A stretch of 64,000 nucleotides of DNA from Chamaecyparis obtusa (GCA_027943335.1 BSBK01001163.1:72001-136000), one strand, 5' to 3'. Counted from the first letter of the stretch, positions 1 through 11,712 are shown. The notes: a model not told the origin generated them from the sequence alone. Made by a program: numbers and translations.

Positions 1-886
1 TCCTAGAGCATCTTCTCCAAAGAGATTTGTGTTGTAGGGTTGATGAAATGTCTGAGCAATCATAGAAGATGCTGCTGAAAAGAATTTGGGTTGTTCTCCT
101 TGTTTTCTATGTGAGGAAGCTCTAGTCTCCACCATTAACTTTGAGTGAAGAAAAAGAGCAAGATTAAGAAAATTGAAGAATGACTTGATTCAAAAGGATT
201 GAATGACACAACCTTGTTAAGATTGGATTGATTGAAGATATATTGGATGTAAATGAAGGATATTGTGCCCTGGAGGTATGGGTAGATGCCCAAAAGATGG
301 TAGACATGAGCTCACAACCCTTAGCCATTTTTTATGAAGATTGAATTGAAGATGATTGACAAGGTTTTGACACAAGATGAAAAACATTCAAGTTGATAGA
401 TCAGAAGGCTAGATCAGACTCAAGAGACCACTTTTTGGAAAATAATTGGATTCTTTCTGGTTTCTACTATGTTTTTGACACAATGATTTTTTTGATAGAA
501 TCTGGAAGTAGGCTGTAAAAATTGGATATATGGAAATTTTGGGAAGTTTCTGGAAATTTTTCAAAATTCTCATATGAATTTCTCTAGGCTCATATGAGTC
601 TGGGTAAGCTCTGGCATGACAATTGATAAGACTCATACAATAGTTGACACCAAGGTTTAATTTTCTTTGACTTTTCTTGACAAAATTCATACGCCAATAT
701 GCAAGCTCTTGTATGATAATCTAGGGGTTCTAATATGTCTTTTTGCAAAACTCGTATGCCTTTATGAGACTGTGGGATGACTTTTGGACTCCAAAAAGGA
801 ATTTTTCTTCAGATTTTGCAATTTTTAAATTTTTTGAATTAGTTTGTTTGTAAGATTTTCTATGTCTAGGTTTGTAGATTCATTTA
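1..886. other. Unassigned flank left of CopA
   Basis: No coherent coding frame or LTR boundary is visible. The stretch is AT-rich and contains several CATAYG/CGTATG-type words (about 545-600 and 685-770) that resemble words at 20390, 24410 and 54410-54480. It may be leader sequence of an older retroelement into which later elements inserted, but this is inference. It does not carry a target duplication matching the right flank of CopA. Confidence 0.4.
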
Positions 887-1919
887 TGTTAGAAATAGGG
901 AATACTAAGAGGGGGGGGTGAATCAATATTATGAAAATTTTTGCTTTTGCCCAATTATGGATATAACAGATTATCTTAATACATGCATAACATAGTAAAC
1001 TAAAGAATATGCATAATAGTAAAGCAAATGAACTCAAAACACATTATTTATTCTTGAGGAAACCCTGGCCAAGGGAAAAACTCTAGTGGGGATGGTACCC
1101 GCAAAGATTCACTAATCAAAAGTATCTTGTTAAGAATGTTGACCCTATTAGGAGCCTATTACATGCATATAGTGTCTCAATCCTGATTAAGGGACTGTAG
1201 GCCTTGTTGGAAGCCTCAACCCTGCTAAGAGTTGGTAGTACACAATATGATTACTAGATGAGCCCATTGCCCAAACAAGTAATGCATAATGATTACTGAT
1301 TACAAAATATGGCAAGGTACATAACCTTATACTACTTTCTTTGCTTTCACAACTTCACATCAATATCTCTTCTTTTATATGTTCGCTATACCATCTATAT
1401 CATTTACAATTGCTTCTTCTTCACATTTACATATGCCTTATATTTATACAAGTTATTAAGACTAATAACTCTTACAGTCGGCTTGACAAAACCATTATAC
1501 AAAATACATATTTATCCAAGGGTTAATATCTATGATTTCATCCCTTTATATTGTTAAGACATTATTTTGATAAACAAAATAATCCCTTAACCCTTTACCA
1601 ATTCTGTCTTCATATACTATCCTGTCGGCTTGACACTGTCTCTGGTAAAACTATCATAACTTCTTCCATACATGTCATACTAACATGCACTCTTAGGTGA
1701 CTCTTCTATAGTCATAATAGTATCTATGTTCAAGTGTGCAAGCACTAAACTCACTCTAATCATCATTGCTAATCAAAACTATCTCTGGGTACACTAGAAA
1801 AAACATTGTCTCATACTTAGACAATTTTGCTTTGCGCTCTGTCATATGTGATCTTCATGTAAATAATATGTTTCCATAATGACAACATCTAAGTATCTAA
1901 CTCATCCAAATTTCCAACA
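887..1919 (-). repeat. CopA 3' LTR (left copy)
   Basis: It matches 7069-8116 along its length with scattered substitutions and small indels. Read on the element's strand it runs TGTTGG...TAACA, a usual Copia LTR terminus. Close to the plus-strand start is a run of eight G followed by TGAATCA (about 911-925), a motif also near the start of the CopB and CopC LTRs. Small open frames inside it (for example about 1309-1557) are antisense or lack an ATG, and I do not regard them as genes. Confidence 0.9.
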
Positions 1920-2123
1920 ATCTCCCCCTTTGTCATTGGTGGCAACATATGAGGAAATCGGCTAAGTCATAACACTTCAAAAGCTAAAAATTGTGGCCAT
2001 AACAAAAGTATATATTCACTGCCCTTATATCTCCATATATCTTAACTATATCCTATAACCCCCCTAAGAATATACATCCTTATCATATATAACAATTTTC
2101 TACTAAATATATCTCCCCCTTTG
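1920..2123 (-). other. Two polypurine tracts at the 3' end of CopA
   Basis: On the minus strand, AAAGGGGGAGAT directly abuts the 3' LTR (1920-1931). A second tract, AAAGGGGGAGAT, lies about 190 bp upstream (2111-2123). Both are preceded by related TCATTGNNGNCAAAG-like sequence. Polypurine tracts prime plus-strand DNA synthesis. CopB has the same pair and CopC has several. Multiplied polypurine tracts are reported for the Sirevirus lineage of Copia. Confidence 0.75.
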
Positions 2124-2182
2124 ACAACAATGACAAAAAGAAAGGGTGCCAAAATCATGTTCAGAAAGTCATATACCTTGAT

Positions 2183-5100
2183 TCAGTATTGCACAGCCGG
2201 TAGGCTTGCAACACAATTTGCAAAATTTATATTGATGCTCTCTATCTCCTTCTCCCATGCCTTCTTAATGGAATCTAAAACACTGAGTAGTGCACACAAT
2301 CCATAAGATGTTATTTCACATGCTTGAAGGTTTGCAAAACTAAACTTTTGAAAAGATGTCTTCGATGCAAGACATTCTTCCAACTGTCCTTTAGCAATGC
2401 TTAACTTAATGGAAATATTCTCTCTTAGAAGAGTGAATCTTTTCAATTTCCTATCCTTGTCATCATATAGAATCCTTATTTCATTGTTGATCTTGTTGAT
2501 TCTCTTCTCAATGTCCAATATCTTTACATTGGGGCTAGCTAGAAGATTTACCTCTGTTTGAATCTCTTCTTCGTTGGCCTTAATCTTCTAAATTTCTTCT
2601 GATACAAGATTCTCATATTTTGTACATTGAATTAAAAAACTTTTACCTCTATCCAAATTTCTTCTCAAGTCTTTTGTACAAATATCTAGGCTATTAATGT
2701 CATTCCTTATATTCTAACTTATGTTTAGAACTAATTTGGCCTCATAGGTTGCTTGTGCCTTCACTTTAGCTATGTCAGATAAGTTAGTAAACTCATCATC
2801 AAATATATTCATAACTTTCTTAGCTCTTTCAAGTGGGTCTTCTTCTGCTATATGTGTAGTCAAAATGCTTTGCAAGTTCTTTGTTATTTCCTTCAGTGAT
2901 CCTTGAAGGATTTTCACCTTCTTATTCTTCCCAATTATTTTGTTCAGAGATGTGATCAATTCCATCTGATCATCATCATCAAATTCTTTTCCAAAGCTTT
3001 CAAATATAGATCCAATCTATGATTTCTTTGCAGTATTAGGTGTAGGAATTATTTCTTCTTGACTAGGGGCTTCTACTTGTTTCTCTATTTCCTTTTCTTC
3101 TTCAATCCTTGTATCTCTCTTCTCTTCTTTTCTAGCACTGTCCTGCTCTTCAAAAGCCGAATTGTTAACAATGTTTTCAATATTATTGAAAGGGTTATCA
3201 TCACTGTCTAAAGTGATATTAGTTCCTTCTACATGCATTCACTCATCTTCAATGTTTATAGATGGTGGAGAGGGAATTCTTTGATGTTCAGCTTCCTTAT
3301 CTTGCTTTGTTTGTCTTGTTGCACTAGAGTGTCTTTCAACACTAGATGTCATTACTTTGACTATTTCTTTCTCTATTTCTTTGTCGATCTCTTCATAATT
3401 TCCTCCCATAATCTGAATGGTTCTTTTATTTGTTCTCAGATGGGTATTCAGTTCTTTCATGATCTCCTTGAAATTTTCTTCATCTTTGACATCACATAAT
3501 TTTCTTACAAGATTTTCTCTGATTTTATTGTCTTCTTTTGTTGCTCTTTTCTTCCCGTTCACTAATTTCTCATATAAATTGTCAGGTATCTTGCCCTGAA
3601 TTGTGTCAAACTTCTTATTAGATAGTTTCAGTCTTTCTGAATAGTTGTAAAGGTCATAATACTTGTTCATCTTAGAAAAGTCTCCATCTTTTATGATTTG
3701 TTCATTCACTTTTTCAATCTTAGGTTTCCATGTTTTCTTTTTCACTAGGGTTTCTTCATCATCTTTTATTTCTACTATCTTCCTCTGTACTGGTGGTACT
3801 AATGTTTTCTGCCTTTTGCCTAGTCCAGTAGCAATTTATTTTACTCTTTTACTAGGTGTAGATGAGGATGATCTTGTGGATTTTCTAACTTCTTTATCTT
3901 TCTCAAATTCTTCCACTTTTACCTCAATCTGAATGTCTGCTGACTATTTTGCAACTGATGATAGGGGTGGAATAGACAAAACTTCCTTTTGTCCTATGTC
4001 TTTGATGGCTACTGCTATCGTCTTAGCAACTATAAATTCTTGTTCTATCATCCCTGTGTCCTTCAGAATCTTCTTTATTATACTATCCACTCTCTTCTTA
4101 GACTATTTTTCTTCTAAGATAGACTTTGTGGAGTTGAAGTTCTCCTCAAAAGTCCCAAATCTATTACTATGAATATCCAACTTGGTCTTAAGAAATCTTC
4201 TCACATACTCTTATGTTTCAATTTCAAAAATTTCATAGCCAAGAGGGTCTATGAATTCTACTCTAGGTTATGCTGCTTCAATGAAAGTAAAGTCAGTATC
4301 AACCATGAAACATATCTCATTCTTATATTTCTCAACTAAAGACTTTGGAATCCTTGATCTATTTTTTATTAAATTTTGAAATGTTTTAATAACCAATATT
4401 GCACTCTTATTAACATTGTCAATAAGATGTCTCCTAAATACTATGTTTATCCTTTCCATTGTGGTTTTACCATCATTCCAATCATCACCAATAGTGTAAG
4501 GGAATCTTCTTAAAAGATGGAAAAACATATAAGTGATCAATGATGAGAATCTAAACTAAGAGTTCTTAGTCTTCTTTATCTTTTCCAAGTTCTCAAATAA
4601 CTGAATTCACAAAATTTCACACATGTCAACTTGAACTTTTTCAACACACATTAAGTAGGCTACATGTATCATTCCATTTGCCATGTCATCTTCTCTTGAA
4701 TTTGCACAAAAATTAGCTGTAAGGATCTTCCACAAATACATAACATCATCATGTTGTATCTTGTTAATCACTATACCTCTACCATTGTAAGATGATTTAG
4801 TGTTGTCTAATACTATTTTTCTTATGTTATTCTCATTCAATGGTATGACTCCAGTTTTAGATAAATCGGTTACTTCATGAATTAGGTTAGCTGTGATATC
4901 TATCACTTTGTTATCTAACCAAAACATTCTATTGTGAATTCTACTCAGGATTATCTTAGTACATTCTTCATCATTAAACTCATACTGTAAGGAATACTTT
5001 ATGATTTCATTATCTTTCAAGTGTTCAAACCCTACTTTCAATGATGTATCTTGATTGTAAATCTTTTCATATTCTTTGGTAAAGTTACTATCACTAAGGG

Positions 5101-5266
5101 TTTCAAGCTTGCATCCCAAATAAATTTTAACATTCTCTAAGTGTAGAAATCCATCTGGTATGGATGATAAATCTTATTTAGGGTCTTCCTCCAAGGGTTC
5201 TACTAGTTCCCTTTTGATCTTAGGTCTATTCTTATCTCTTACTTTATGAATCAATGAAACATCCAT
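2183..5266 (-). pseudogene. CopA ORF2, unknown 1,027-codon protein in place of pol
   Basis: One minus-strand frame runs from an ATG at 5266 to a TGA at 2183. It is broken only by about a dozen point stop codons and shows no frameshift. I do not recognise the family and see no retroviral catalytic motif. In order: an N-terminal helical region (about 5120-4610) rich in hydrophobic segments such as MFWLDNKVIDIT and VMYLWKIL; a conserved block around 4455-4270 (TMERINIVF, NRSRIPKSLVEKY, MVDTDF); a basic, low-complexity linker; a block with KKKTWKPKIEKVN and GKIPDNLYEKLVN (3745-3500); an acidic stretch; then two coiled-coil-like segments (2965-2714 and 2518-2183). The ending coincides with that of the CopB copy. 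Its place just before the polypurine tracts is where Sireviruses can carry an extra (env-like) ORF, but no signal peptide or membrane anchor is evident. Confidence 0.75.
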
Positions 5267-5710
5267 GATTTTTGAAAATTATTTAACCAATTTATAGATC
5301 TGCTTAGTAAAATACCTCGATCCTATGATTTAGGGCTTGCATAGATTCAACATGAAAATCCTTCACCAAATCCCTATAAACTACTTTCAATCACTTCTCT
5401 TTGATCTCCTTAGCACTTGTATTCTCCTTAATGATCAAATAATACCGATCATAAGCTTTTAACCTTTCAATCTCACAAAATTTTGACATCGCATTCAATT
5501 CCTTTGCTACTTCTTTCCAAAAATTTGTTTCTTCTTACCTTCAAAACTTAAAACTTCTTGTGATCTTTCATAACATAATATTATCCTATGCACTCTTAAC
5601 CATGGCATCAATACATATATACTACCTTGCATTAACCGTGCAAGACTCAATTTATCCTATACTAACTTCTATACTATCCTAAGTTCCTATTCTACTGTAT
5701 TTTTCATGAA
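5267..5710. other. Spacer between ORF1 and ORF2 of CopA
   Basis: There is no coherent frame here. The part at about 5560-5700 is recognisably similar to 50510-50650 in CopB (shared AACATAATATT and CACTCTTAACCAT-like words), so the spacer belongs to the family. If pol was lost from an ancestor, the join most likely lies in this spacer; I cannot place it. Confidence 0.5.
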
Positions 5711-6997
5711 TTAAGTACTTTCATATGGGTTAGGTGGAGATTCACTCTTACCATTAGATACTTCACCTTTTTGATTACCTTTAGTGCTAAATATATCTCC
5801 TTGATCCATGGCTTTAACAAACTTCACTTGTTCTAAATTACTACAGCATCCTCTTTGACTGTTACTTTCTTTTTCATTTCTCCTTGCATGACTTCTATGG
5901 TTAGGGTTAGGATGAGAAACCCTATCATTCATTTTGAAAAAACTTGATGTATGTCCACTCATGTTACATATCTAAAAAACTATTCTATTGTTCCCATATT
6001 TTGGTCCTGACTGGTTGATTTTTGATCTATAATTTCTGGCAATGTGTCCAACTTTGTTGCATCTATAACATACTACTCCATTTCTCCTGTTCATATCTTC
6101 AATAGGTCTCTTATCTACATGGTTAGTATTTCTAAACATTCTACTACTATTATTATTCTCAATAAATTTAGGTTTTCTACATTCAAGAGCTCTATGTTTA
6201 AAACCATGACAATTATAACAATAACCATTAAGAGGTTTAAATTGCTTACCTATACAATCTTTCTTCATATGACCAAAACTATTATAAACAAAGTATCTAG
6301 CTTTAAATTCTCTTTGCATACCTTTAGGTGACTCTTCTTGTGTAGGTGGTTCTTATTCTTTAGGTGTATTTTCAGATTTGTCAATTTCATCAAATTTATT
6401 TTCATCTATGCTTTTAGACACTTTTAGATCTAGTTCCTTGCTTTCTTCATTTACTTTAGATGAGTTAAATCCAAGACCAATTTTTTAATAGAATGATTTT
6501 CGATAAGACATTTGTTCATCACTCTTCTCACTGGTTGAATATAGTCTCTCAAGCTGCTACTTAGATTGAGGCAGTTCACCTTTCATAATTGTATTGTACT
6601 TCTCAAGTTTAGCATACTGCAATTTGGTTTTCTCAAGTTCAGATGATACTTTACAAAGTTTAGATTTTACATCTTCATTATCAAGCTTCAAGTTTTCATT
6701 CTCAGATTTCAGACTTGCTTCATTCTTTCTATTTCCATCTTTTAGACTTAACTTCAGATTTTGTATCTTTAATTCATGTTTAAAGATCTCATTTTCTTTT
6801 TCCAGGTTATCATCATAATCTTCAATTTGAATTGTAGATTCCTTTTCTGATTTCAGATCTTCCAACTTGTTTTTCAGTTTCTGAATGAGGTTCTTTGCAT
6901 CATCATATTTTCCTTTTAGAGTGTCTCTTTCTTTAGTAAGCAAATCAATCTATTCAAGAGCTTCTTCAAGATTTTTCTATAGTTGATCCATATCCAT
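5711..6997 (-). pseudogene. CopA ORF1, gag-like coiled-coil and zinc-knuckle protein
   Basis: A single frame of 428 codons starts at the ATG on 6997 (MDMDQL), soon after the primer site, and ends at 5711. About residues 1-145 form a charged heptad-rich coiled coil (KNKLEDLKSEKE, ENENLKLDNEDVKSKL). The C-terminal half has CCHC knuckles for RNA binding: remnants at about 6310-6260, CYNCHGFKHRALEC, CYRCNKVGHIARNY, and a fourth broken by a TAG at 5972. Several knuckle cysteines are now tyrosine (TGT to TAT). In-frame stops are mostly TAG or TAA. No Copia capsid (UBN2-type) domain precedes the coiled coil. ORF1 and ORF2 share the same frame. Confidence 0.8.
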
Positions 6998-7053
6998 AGA
7001 GATCTTACTCAAGCTACTAGGATTTCCTTGAATGATTCTTTTCTGAGTAACTA

Positions 7054-7066
7054 GGCTCTGATACCA
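7054..7066 (-). promoter_or_regulatory. CopA primer binding site (initiator tRNA-Met)
   Basis: The minus strand reads TGGTATCAGAGCC two bases inside the 5' LTR, complementary to the 3' end of plant initiator tRNA-Met. It fixes the element's orientation as minus. Confidence 0.9.
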
Positions 7067-7068
7067 AT

Positions 7069-8116
7069 TGTTAGAAATAGGGAATACTAAGAGAGGGGGT
7101 GAATCAGTATTATGAAAACTTTTTCTTTCACCCAATTATGGATATGACAGATTATCTTAATACATGCATAACATAGTAAACTAAAGAATATGCATAACAT
7201 TAAAGGAAATGAACTCATAACACATTATTTTTTCTTGAGGAAACCCTGAACAAGGCAAAAATCCCAGTGGGGATGGTACCAACAAAGATTCACTAACCAA
7301 AAGTATCTTGTTAAGGATGTTGACCCTATTAGGAGCCTATTACATGCATATAGTTTCTTAGTCCTGATTAAGGGACTGTAGGCCTTGTTAGAAGCCTCAA
7401 CCCTACTAAGAGTTGGTACTAAAAAATATGATTACTAGATGAGCCCATTGCCCAAACAAGTAATGTACAATGATTACTGATTACAAAATATGGAAAGGTA
7501 CATAACCTTATACTACTTTCTTTTCTTTCATAATGTCACATCAATATCTATTCGCTTATATGTTCACTATACCATCTATATCATTTACAATTGCTTCTTC
7601 TTCACATTTACATATGCCTTATATCTATACAAGTTATTAAGACTAATAACTCTTATAGTTGGCTTGACAAAAGCATTATAAAAAATACATATTTACCCAA
7701 GGTTTAACATCTAGGATGTCATCCTTTTATATTGTTAAGACATTATTTTGATAAACAAAATAATCCCTTAACTCTTTACCAATTATGTCTTCATATACTA
7801 TCTTGTCGGCTTGACACTGTCTCCGGTAAAACTATCATAACCTCTTCCGTACATGTCATACTGACTTTCTCTCTTAGTTGAGTCTTCTATAGTCATCATA
7901 GTATCTATGTCCAAGTGTGCAAGCATTGAACTTACTCCAATCATCATCGCTAATCAAAACTATCTCCAGATATACTAGAAAAAACACTCTCTCATACTTA
8001 GACAATTTTGGTTTGGACTCTGTCATACTTGCTCTTTGTCATATGTGATCTTCATGTAAATCATATGTTTCTAGAATGAGAACATCTAAGTATCTAACTC
8101 AGCCAAATTTCCAACA
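7069..8116 (-). repeat. CopA 5' LTR (right copy)
   Basis: Direct repeat of 887-1919, slightly longer (1,048 against 1,033 bp) because of small indels such as extra sequence near 8025-8040. It begins TGTTAGAAATAGGGAATACT and ends CCAAATTTCCAACA on the plus strand. The sequence to its right (GTGTAATAG) does not duplicate the left flank of the element. Confidence 0.9.
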
Positions 8117-9268
8117 GTGTAATAGTTCAGGATTGTTCGTTTCCAATGGACCAAGTAGATAGAAAACATGCAGAACAACAAGCAAAGGTAAGCAATCAAT
8201 CATCTCAAAAAAATGAACAAGGGAAAAAGAAACCTTGCACATGAACAAGAAATAGTTTATTATTTTTCTAATCCCTAGGAATGCTACTTGTGTATGTTCT
8301 CAAAAAGTTTTTCAATCATGCACATAGTCCTAGAAAATGAAAAATCAGCCTTGCTAAGGTGTTTAGTAATGGTCTAACTCTGCAACTTTTGTGATCTCAA
8401 GAGGGCGAGCTCCAATCCAGGCGCACTGGGGTTTTGACATAGTTCAAGAATTTTTTCAATCAGGAGGTGCTAGGGAGATCTGATAGCCTAACAAGAGACC
8501 ACACTTATGGATATTTCTTCCACAGAGACATTTATATAGTAGTTGTTTCTACCATAGCGAAAATGGCTATTATCGCTTGATGTTTTGTCCACATAGTTGA
8601 CCCAATAAAGGGAATGTACACTACAGTTAACCCTCTCTAAAGGTGACTCACAAAAGATACCACATGGGGACTTGGTCCAGATCCAATGATTTGAGTTTCT
8701 AATACTACCCAAAAAGGGAGTAGAGCATAATCCTCTAGCCTTATCACTTCTACCCAAACACAAAAAAAAGATCAATCTGACACACTAAGACAAAAATTAT
8801 CTCACTAAGGCTCTTGATGTCAACAACAATGTCTATTGAGCTCTCTAAGAGGGACTAAGAGAGAATGTACCAATCAAAGTTGAGGACCAAACCAAGTAGA
8901 ACATGAGATAATCACAGTAACCTCCCTACCTACAAGGGGATCTTTCATCAATAAGAGCTTCACATGTAAAACAAGCGAATGAAGTCCACTCTCTCAAGAT
9001 CATCTGCAAATAGTGTTCATAGGGCCTATTTACTATGTGTAAAAGATATGAAAAAAGTAAATCTATATTCATTTTAGAGCCCAAAACTAAAGTCTATGGT
9101 ATGAAAGGGGGAAAAAGTCACACAAACTTGACACGTGAGAGTTCATTTTATGTACCAAAATGAAGCGTTATCAGACACAATAGAATACCCAAGTTCCTCA
9201 CAACGCGCTTAATAGATTTTACCTATTTTGCAATTTTTGTTGCATTTTTCCAATCAGAACCAACAAGT
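8117..9268. other. Unassigned stretch between CopA and CopC
   Basis: No convincing coding frame, repeat or LTR pair is seen. It ends in CAAGT (9264-9268), which is the left target duplication of CopC and continues directly into 20249 if CopC is removed. It is probably part of the older sequence that received CopC. Confidence 0.5.
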
Positions 9269-10747
9269 TGTTAATATGATTTAGAACAACAGAGAGGGGG
9301 GGGAATCAGTTGTTCTCATGTCCTGATGTATAAAATAACTTTTCTTTAAATCAGATCAAGCAACCAAAACAAACTCAGTCATCACTAATTAAATAATAGA
9401 AACATATAACTCAGGAGTCCACTACCCAACTGTATCTAACTTGTAAAACATAGAAACGTTCAAACCCAAAACATTCACACAAGTATTGACACCAGGATTT
9501 ATAGTGGAAACCCAATATGGGAAAAGCCACTTTGTAACATGCTACTATTATTTTCACTCTTCTAAAGTGAGCTTAGTTAAAAGCCAACCTTCTCAAAGGT
9601 TACAATACACACTGTCAAGTGTGACTCGGTTAAAGGATTTCAATCACCTTGTTAAAAGTGAGCCTAGTCAAAGAACTTACATACACTTCATTAGAATGCA
9701 ACCTTGTTCAAAGGATTTAACATATGACTGTTAGGTCAACCTCTGTTAAAAGGATTTTAACTATTACAATGGTTAGAAAGTAGCAGTAGTATTAATCTGA
9801 GAACATACAACTCACTTTACACATATCAGATCCAATTCCATACACAAATGCTAGTTTATTGACTTTGAAACTTTGCCATCTCCACTTTTGATCTGCTTGG
9901 AACTTTCCTTCAAGCAATCACCACACTTTTCCTTCAGCCTTTTCACTTATACAGTCAATAAAACTTTACTGTTCTTCCAGCATCTACTTCACCCATGCAT
10001 ATACATACCTAATGCTTCAGTTCCCTTAATACTTTCCTCTGTTAGGTTAACTTTTCTTTTTCCACTTAATCTCCTTGGTAGATCTTAGGGTTGGGTCAAA
10101 TACATTGAATCTACCTGCTTCATGTTCTTTGTCTCTTCTTCTAGAATCATCTCAAATCTCATAAAGATTTACAATAAAACATTTTAAAAAGCATTAAATG
10201 CTTCCATACAATCAATAAATAAAGTCGACATATTTTACATAATCCAAGAATTCAACAATGTTAGCTCCAAATCTGAATTCTCTTCAAATATAAAATTGTT
10301 GATGCTCGGTCAATACTGTGATCATCCACGCGGTCTCCATGTAAAATGCTCCGTCACTACTAAAACTATTTCCTCAACAAATACTGTCTTCCTCAATAAT
10401 TTACTGATACTCGGTCGACACTAGATTTTTTCTCAGCATCCACTAACTCAGTCGACTCTGTCATAACTCAGCTTAAACATGATTTCTTCATTTTTGCTCG
10501 GTTAAGCCTGCTAGTTTAGTCTTCAATCTTACTAAGATAAACAATACATTGTCTCATCATTGTGCAACATAATCAAGTACACTTTGTAGTATCAAGATAA
10601 CTCAACCTTTCCTTAGGTGTTATTTTTACCAACCTTTCTTTCCCTTCTCACCATAGATATAGTACTTTCCTAAGTAACAATAGTCTTACCAGTTAAGGTT
10701 TGACATCAATGACAATACAAAAATTGTTTCAATTGTAGTTTCCAACA
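9269..10747 (-). repeat. CopC 3' LTR (left copy)
   Basis: It matches 18766-20243 throughout, with scattered substitutions. Near its start is GAGAG followed by a run of eight G and GAATCAG (9296-9303). It ends at CCAACA; the next bases, ATCTCCC, are the first half of the polypurine tract that GypD split. Confidence 0.92.
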
Positions 10748-10754
10748 ATCTCCC

Positions 10755-11611
10755 TGATGCAGGAGCATCCTGGGTGTAAGAGCAATCTTGCATCACCCAA
10801 AAATATTTCTGTTTTTGAATTCAATAAGGGTTATTTTGTGCAGAGCTGCTATTTATGGAAAGTTACTATTTTTGGTAATTTTCGTATGTGCTCAGAATGA
10901 TCTGATTTCTTTCTTGGAGGTTCATTTTGGTCATATAAGTCTGCCAGTAAAGTTTCATTGCCAGATCAAGTGTATATTAGAAGATATTGAAGATTTTCGG
11001 TATTGGCAGCAGGGTACAGAAACTTTGAACTCAGTTTTGAAGGCTTTAGAGGCCCCGGATGAGGTCGAAAATTTGTGTGACGGGTGCTTGCGCGGGTCAA
11101 GCCTGTAGAGCGCTTCGTGGCATTTCCGAAATGGGGTTATAGTGGCTGAGCGGGTCAACTGGTGATGACTTATGGTCTTCGAAAGTTGGGCCACCTGAAA
11201 TGGCGAAAAATAATTTTCTTCAAAATTTCTGTTCGGGTTTCAAAGGTTATCTTGAGCCGACTATGATGTAATAAAATGTAAAATAAAATAATTCTAAGTT
11301 TGGTCGGCCTTATTGGCTAAAATTCTGGAACCTTCCCAGGCGGTGGATAATTGCCTATATAAGGAAGGCTGTATTATTGTCTTAGGCAGTTCAGAATAGT
11401 TCTGGGTAGTAGATCTGGGTAATAATTCGAGGCTTTGTCCTACAGAATATTGTAAGGGAATGCCCATGTGGCTTTGCATATTGTAATTTTGAAAGTTTGT
11501 AATTCCACATTTGTGGAGATAATAAGAAGCCAACTCTCTGTTCTTGCATATTGTTGTTGTTTCTCTGTTTCTGTTATGTGTTTGTGGTATTAAGGGGAGC
11601 ACCCTTCATCA
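10755..11611 (+). repeat. GypD 5' LTR
   Basis: An 857-bp LTR with TGATG/CATCA inverted ends. The TATA box is at 11356-11362. The right LTR has the same length. Differences cluster at 11059-11130, a GC-richer part where CG dinucleotides in one copy are TG or CA in the other, as expected from methylcytosine deamination. Confidence 0.95.
11356..11362 (+). promoter_or_regulatory. TATA box of GypD 5' LTR
   Basis: TATATAA followed by GGAAGGC, about 600 bp into the LTR. The same motif is at 16861-16867 in the right LTR. Transcription would be expected to start some 30 bp downstream, leaving an R-U5 of roughly 220 bp. Confidence 0.7.
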
Positions 11612-11613
11612 GG

Positions 11614-11625
11614 TGGTATCAGAGC
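11614..11625 (+). promoter_or_regulatory. GypD primer binding site (initiator tRNA-Met)
   Basis: TGGTATCAGAGC lies two bases after the LTR end. It matches the complement of the initiator tRNA-Met 3' end, the usual primer for chromodomain gypsy elements. Confidence 0.93.
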
Positions 11626-11712
11626 AGGAGTTCTTGAGTGTGTAAACAGATCACCTACTGTGAGGCAGTTTGCACCAGGACCGTGGCTAGGGTTTCAGCG
11701 CACATCGCGAAA

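Larger units (their letters stand above)
887..8116 (-). mobile_element. CopA: pol-less Copia-type (Sirevirus-like) LTR retrotransposon
   Basis: Two direct repeats of about 1.04 kb (887-1919 and 7069-8116) begin TGTTAGAAATAGGGAATACT and end CCAACA on the plus strand. Next to the right repeat lies a minus-strand primer site (TTGGTATCAGAGCC), and next to the left repeat a minus-strand polypurine tract, so transcription runs right to left. The 5.15-kb interior carries only ORF1 (coiled coil plus zinc knuckles) and ORF2 (unknown); I find no protease, integrase, RT or RNase H. CopB has the same plan, so loss of pol is a family trait and not damage to one copy. The 5 bases on each side (ATTTA and GTGTA) do not match, so no target duplication is seen. 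It is non-autonomous and degraded. Confidence 0.9.

Noticed and set aside
825..1037. Hydrophobic open frame on the minus strand, also at 46568-46771 and 51892-52161
   Set aside because: It lies at LTR ends, lacks an ATG start and is conserved only because the LTRs are homologous.
1309..1557. Plus-strand hydrophobic frame in CopA LTRs (also 7490-7681), and a similar case at 47021-47284 and 52411-52674
   Set aside because: Antisense to the element and shared through LTR homology; no sign of a gene.
2183..5266. CopA ORF2 as an envelope protein
   Set aside because: Position would fit, but no signal peptide, cleavage site or membrane anchor is visible; the content is charged and coiled-coil-like.
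6044..6331. Plus-strand frame opposite the zinc knuckles (and 50983-51270)
   Set aside because: Shadow of ORF1 on the other strand; it appears in both copies because ORF1 is conserved.
7054..7066. tRNA-Met-like sequence as a possible tRNA gene (also at 11614, 23341 and 51995)
   Set aside because: Only the 12-14 bases complementary to the tRNA 3' end are present, as expected of primer sites.
10788..11108. 106-codon frame repeated at 16293-16613
   Set aside because: Inside GypD LTRs; the frame differs between copies only by LTR substitutions and has no recognisable product.
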